Shown: in pieces, positions 14,327-17,418 of the stretch
Layout: every line of letters begins with the position of its first letter
Position numbering within the stretch: the first letter of the stretch is position 1
Assembly: GCA_030150135.1 (NCBI GenBank)
Contig: JASLGO010000019.1
Location: 1-17,418 of the forward strand
DNA: 17,418 bases
Reading direction: 5' to 3'
DNA from: Aquirhabdus sp.
GTDB lineage: Bacteria > Pseudomonadota > Gammaproteobacteria > Pseudomonadales > Moraxellaceae
The notes under the pieces: model-generated
The model's database searches: none
Told to the model about the DNA's origin: nothing
The model's input: only the letters and a program-made list of their open reading frames with translations
Position numbers and translations under genes: made by a program

Positions 14327-15451
14327 TTAAATAAACTTATCCGAAATTTTTGCAGAAAGTTTCATCGTATTTTTATCAACTAACTGATAAAAAATCTCAG
14401 AGAAGGCAATAGTCACTGCAACCACCACCAGACAGGTCACAGTTGCAGCCCACGCATAACTCCAGTGCTGCTCCAGCAAAAACTGAAACAGTGGCAATCC
14501 GACAGCAAACAAAATCAAGATATGATTCAAATATGCCGCAAATGAAAGTTTACCCAAATAAATGGTCACGCGATTGCTAAATGCATCAGCCAACTTGCTA
14601 TTCCACATGATCGACATCACAATCAATGGACCTGATAGGAAATTCAGAATTTCATAAGTTTGATCATTCAACAAATCATAAAACCATTGATACGCATAGC
14701 TTGTGTTATGTACACCCGCAAAATATAAACCAAGCAATAAACAAAAAGACGCAGTTAGGTTTGATAAATTCTTTTTATGGAAATAAAACAGCGAACCAAT
14801 TAAAAATGCAGCATAGCCCAGATAATCTAAATCAAGACATAGGAGAATGGTCAAAATGGGAAGTAACCACGAAAAAACCGCTTTCTTCTCTCTAAGATAT
14901 AATAAAAAAAACAAGCCAAATGAACCGAATAGCTCAATGCGCATCGTCCACAATACCCAGTTATAATCACTGTATCCTAAAAAAAACGACTTAATACTGC
15001 CGTCATAAAGTGCATAAAGAAACGTTGAATCAGGCACATCCCCAATCGAAGATCCCCAATCAGTCACATGATCAGTCGGTGCATCAATCCAACGGTATGC
15101 CGCCCACAATAAAATACACGACACCAAAGCAGGCAACATCAAGCGAGGATAGCGCTTGATACTCATTTGTTTGATTTTTTTAATGGGATCACGACTGTTC
15201 ACAATCGTATACGTGAGTACATAGCCACTCAACACAAAAAAGATATAAACCGCTGCTGTCCCTGAATACCAAAACGCAAATGGCGAGTTATGCATCCACA
15301 ACTCATAATATTCAGTCGTCGTAGGATAATTAAAAAAATTATGCAACGAAGGAAAAAAAGTCAGCGATAAATGCGAAAACACCACAAACAGGCATGCAAC
15401 ACCTCGAATGGCTTCAGCGGCTTCAATCTTTTCTTTTATCATAACGACCAT
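14327..15451 (-). CDS. Acyltransferase 3 family integral membrane protein
   Basis: Multi-pass membrane O-acyltransferase of the OafA/NodX/WecH type, which moves an acetyl or other acyl group onto sugars of surface polysaccharides or similar acceptors. About 374 residues and roughly ten hydrophobic segments. The hallmark is at the N-terminus: EAAEAIRGVACLFVVFSHLS, with Arg16 and His27 in the R-x10-H arrangement needed for activity. Next come FWYSGTAAVYIFFVLSGYVLTY (family GxxxVxxFFxLSGF motif), RYPRLMLPAL, and SFAAYLNHILILF near the end (family SYxxYLxH). The start is uncertain: ATG at 15451 or 15442 (neither with a clear ribosome-binding site) or a TTG at 15478. It has no glycan cluster beside it, so the acceptor is unknown. 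It diverges from the wax synthase gene. Confidence 0.88.
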   Translation of the reverse strand: MVVMIKEKIEAAEAIRGVACLFVVFSHLSLTFFPSLHNFFNYPTTTEYYELWMHNSPFAFWYSGTAAVYIFFVLSGYVLTYTIVNSRDPIKKIKQMSIKRYPRLMLPALVSCILLWAAYRWIDAPTDHVTDWGSSIGDVPDSTFLYALYDGSIKSFFLGYSDYNWVLWTMRIELFGSFGLFFLLYLREKKAVFSWLLPILTILLCLDLDYLGYAAFLIGSLFYFHKKNLSNLTASFCLLLGLYFAGVHNTSYAYQWFYDLLNDQTYEILNFLSGPLIVMSIMWNSKLADAFSNRVTIYLGKLSFAAYLNHILILFAVGLPLFQFLLEQHWSYAWAATVTCLVVVAVTIAFSEIFYQLVDKNTMKLSAKISDKFI

Positions 15452-15478
15452 TAATTTAGATTCAGAAAGTTCAACCAA

Positions 15479-15829
15479 AATAAGAAATATTTGAGCTGTA
15501 CAATAGAGGATATATATTTCGACAAAAAGCAGTTCGCAAATACTGCTCTAAAATCTTATAGATGAGCATCCGCATTATAAACTTATATCACAATGCGTGA
15601 AAGACTACCCCCTATTCGAGCCGCTTCGTCATATTAAAACCGACAGCTTATTAGTTTTTACACAGATACTCTTATAAATATCTTAAAAACTATACCGCCA
15701 ATACCAAACCTGCCACACCAAGTTGGCATTCTTCATGCTATTCTTTACACGGTATCGTTTTCCACAAATTACAATGAATTGTGAGTCGTCAGCAATTGAT
15801 GGTTTTCGCAACAAATACTGGAGTTTAAC
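15479..15829. other. Acyltransferase-wax synthase divergent intergenic region
   Basis: About 350 bases without a gene. It is AT-rich in the left two thirds. It contains an inverted repeat, CGCATT (15571-15576) and AATGCG (15592-15597), with a 15-base spacer, and a sigma-54-like element nearer the wax synthase. No small reading frame with a convincing ribosome-binding site and no RNA gene was seen. Confidence 0.5.
15723..15739 (+). promoter_or_regulatory. Candidate sigma-54 (-24/-12) promoter of the wax synthase gene
   Basis: TTGGCATTCTTCATGCT has the essential parts of the RpoN consensus: TGGCA at -24 and TGCT at -12, with the GG and GC doublets 12 bases apart as required. The intermediate consensus bases C, G and one T are missing. 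The start of transcription would fall near 15750, giving a leader of about 80 bases. A TTTACA at 15744-15749 and TACAAT at 15770-15775 could form a sigma-70 promoter instead, but with a 20-base spacer. Confidence 0.4.
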
Positions 15830-17206
15830 ATGCGTGCATTGGGTCCAATTGATTTAGTATTTTTATCACTCGAAAGCAGAAGACAACCGATGCACGTCGG
15901 TGGATTATTTCTCTTTAAACTCCCTGAAAACGCTCCTTCAGACTTTGTTTGGCAACTGGTTCAAAAAATCCGTGCATCTAACGAACAACCGATTCAGCCT
16001 TTTAACCAAGTGCTCAATGGTTACTTCTGGGATAAAGATCATGAGTTTGATATTGATCAACATTTCAGACACATTTCCCTACCAAAACCTGGACGTGTTC
16101 GTGAACTCTTAACCTACGTTTCACAAGAACACTCTGCGCTGCTTGACCGTGCAAAACCACTATGGGAATGCCATGTCATCGAAGGGATCGAAGGTGATCG
16201 TTTTGCAATGTACATGAAAATGCATCACGCTTTGACTGACGGTGTCGGTGGCATGAAATTAGTGCAACGTGCGCTATCAACCGATCCTAACGACGAAGGT
16301 ACAACGCCACTTTGGGCAGTCAAAAGCCCACGCCATAAAAAAGCAGGGATTACACTCAGTAAAACCACTCAGTTTTTTAATACTGTTGCAAAACAAATTC
16401 AAATTGCACCAAATGTTACACGTGAAGTCTATACCTCAATTACACATCGCAAAGATCCGAATTACGTTTCAGTCTTTCAAGCACCGCGTAGCATTATTAA
16501 CCAGCCTGTTTCAGCATCACGTCGCTTTGCAGCGCAGTCTTACGACTTGGAGCGCTTGCGTATCATCGCTAAGAAACTTTCAGTCTACTTAGGTGAAAAA
16601 GTCACCCTGAATGACATCGTGCTGGCAATCTGTTCAGGTGCAATGCGCGCTTACCTCAGCAATCAGAATGCTCTACCAGCAAAACCTCTGGTCGCAATGG
16701 TACCAATCTCGTTGCGTCAAGAAGGCGATGATCGCGGTAATGCTATTGCAATGATTCTCGCGAATTTGGCAACGCATCTCAGTGATCCATTGGAACGCCT
16801 CACCACAATCCGTAATAGCGTACTGAACTCCAAAGATCGTATGAGTCGTATGACTCCAGAAGAAATTCTGAATTACACAGGTATTGTATTTTCTCTGGCA
16901 GGTCTCAACCTAGTCACAGGCGCAGCCCCAAAAATTCAAGCATTCAACATCGTGATCTCTAACGTACCTGGTCCTAAAGAAACATTGTATTGGAACGGTG
17001 CAATGTTAGATGCGCTCTACCCTGTTTCAATCGTCATGGATGGTCAAGCAACCAACATCACCTTAACCAGCTATCGCGATAAACTAGAAGTGGGCATTAT
17101 TGCTTGCCGTAAAACATTACCAAGTATTCAAAGTTTACTCGGATTACTGGAATACGAAATCGTCATTCTGGAGCGCCTGACTGCGGATATTCCACTCGAA
17201 GGCTAA
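15830..17206 (+). CDS. atfA: Wax ester synthase / diacylglycerol acyltransferase (WS/DGAT)
   Basis: Makes storage lipid by joining acyl-CoA to a fatty alcohol (wax ester) or to diacylglycerol (triacylglycerol), at the inner face of the membrane. Length is 458 residues, the same as I recall for A. baylyi AtfA. The catalytic HHxxxDG motif is H132-H133-ALT-D137-G138. The ND motif is Asn261-Asp262 in LNDIVLAICSGAMR. PLW (110-112), NVPGP (378-382) and DALYPVSIVMDGQATNITLTSY (394-415) are further conserved blocks. The N-terminal MHVGGLFLF (21-29) is typical. A GGAG ribosome-binding site lies six bases before the ATG. It is a single-gene unit with its own promoter region and no obvious terminator after it. 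In Acinetobacter this pathway is known to be induced by nitrogen limitation, which fits the sigma-54-like element upstream. Confidence 0.96.
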   Translation: MRALGPIDLVFLSLESRRQPMHVGGLFLFKLPENAPSDFVWQLVQKIRASNEQPIQPFNQVLNGYFWDKDHEFDIDQHFRHISLPKPGRVRELLTYVSQEHSALLDRAKPLWECHVIEGIEGDRFAMYMKMHHALTDGVGGMKLVQRALSTDPNDEGTTPLWAVKSPRHKKAGITLSKTTQFFNTVAKQIQIAPNVTREVYTSITHRKDPNYVSVFQAPRSIINQPVSASRRFAAQSYDLERLRIIAKKLSVYLGEKVTLNDIVLAICSGAMRAYLSNQNALPAKPLVAMVPISLRQEGDDRGNAIAMILANLATHLSDPLERLTTIRNSVLNSKDRMSRMTPEEILNYTGIVFSLAGLNLVTGAAPKIQAFNIVISNVPGPKETLYWNGAMLDALYPVSIVMDGQATNITLTSYRDKLEVGIIACRKTLPSIQSLLGLLEYEIVILERLTADIPLEG

Positions 17207-17259
17207 TCCCCGCACAAACTTGGTGACAATTGGCATGCATAATCGTGAAATATCATGAA

Positions 17260-17276
17260 AATATTGCAGCAATATT
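17260..17276. promoter_or_regulatory. Perfect palindrome upstream of rpmE2
   Basis: AATATTGC (17260-17267) and GCAATATT (17269-17276) are exact reverse complements around a single central A. The site covers the -35 region of the candidate rpmE2 promoter, so it is well placed for a repressor. Its sequence does not resemble the enterobacterial Zur box closely. Confidence 0.55.
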
Positions 17277-17286
17277 GAATTTTTTT

Positions 17287-17295
17287 TGCTATTAT
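17287..17295 (+). promoter_or_regulatory. Extended -10 promoter of rpmE2
   Basis: TGCTATTAT is an extended -10 (TGn then TATTAT, five of six consensus bases), 33 bases before the rpmE2 ATG. No good -35 lies 16-18 bases upstream; the region is occupied by a perfect palindrome. Confidence 0.55.
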
Positions 17296-17328
17296 GCGCG
17301 CCAAGCTACAACTGCCAGGAATCCCCCA

Positions 17329-17418
17329 ATGAGAGCTGATATTCATCCGGACTATCGTCCAGTATTGTTTCACGATACAACTGCTGACAAATTCTTTTTG
17401 ATCGGTTCAACCGTTAAA
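17329..17418 (+). CDS. rpmE2: Ribosomal protein L31 type B, 5' part
   Basis: First 30 codons of a gene running off the right edge. MRADIHPDYRPVLFHDTTAD followed by KFFLIGSTVK is the typical start of the type B (YkgM-like) 50S subunit protein L31. Type A L31 carries a zinc-binding Cys (CxxC) in this N-terminal part; this one has none, so it is the zinc-free form that replaces the zinc form under zinc shortage in many bacteria. AGGA lies eight bases before the ATG. In other species such paralogues are controlled by Zur; here a palindrome upstream could be an operator, by inference. Confidence 0.92.
   Translation, partial: MRADIHPDYRPVLFHDTTADKFFLIGSTVK

Noticed and set aside
14626..14895. 89-codon frame antisense to the acyltransferase gene
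   Set aside because: Composition is that of the reverse complement of a membrane-protein gene, with no ribosome-binding site or known features.

Overview
The window reads as a chromosomal segment of a moderately AT-rich gammaproteobacterium, most likely Acinetobacter or a close relative. The best evidence is a 458-residue bifunctional wax ester synthase/diacylglycerol acyltransferase very like A. baylyi AtfA. A class A RNase P RNA, a YfhL-type ferredoxin next to coaD, and a zinc-free type B ribosomal protein L31 agree with this. The genus is inferred from remembered protein sequences, not from a search.

Left to right: the RNase P RNA gene (minus strand) touches the left edge. A coaD-ferredoxin pair follows (minus). 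smpB (plus) diverges from coaD and converges on a PitA-type phosphate transporter (minus), with a two-way terminator between them. The transporter promoter carries a near-consensus PhoB box. metH (plus) is a full-length cobalamin-dependent methionine synthase.

Positions about 7752-10511 hold a strikingly AT-rich two-gene cassette on the minus strand. The first gene is a 520-residue ABC-type ATPase with a DUF3696-like C-terminus. The second, 20 bases downstream, is a 366-residue protein that I do not recognise as a family but that carries the acidic motifs of a TOPRIM fold. This fits the general plan of ATPase + TOPRIM nuclease anti-phage systems (OLD/Gabija, PARIS, AbiL), but I could not match it to a named one. 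It sits tightly between metH and a peptide deformylase gene, has its own candidate promoter overlapping the end of def, and has no integrase beside it. It is the best candidate here for an undescribed system.

After the cassette the window returns to ordinary chromosomal genes: a lone peptide deformylase (minus), a DUF2505 lipid-binding-like protein (minus), a nitroreductase (plus), a CDF metal exporter (minus), a DksA/TraR-like zinc finger protein with one Cys replaced by His (minus), an acyltransferase-3 membrane protein (minus), the wax ester synthase/DGAT (plus), and the first 30 codons of L31 type B (plus). Intrinsic terminators separate most of these, so the right half is mainly single-gene units. 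Candidate regulatory sites include a sigma-54-like -24/-12 element before the wax synthase, a perfect palindrome before L31, and an interrupted palindrome before the nitroreductase. No tRNA, rRNA other than RNase P RNA context, CRISPR array, insertion sequence or integrase was seen.
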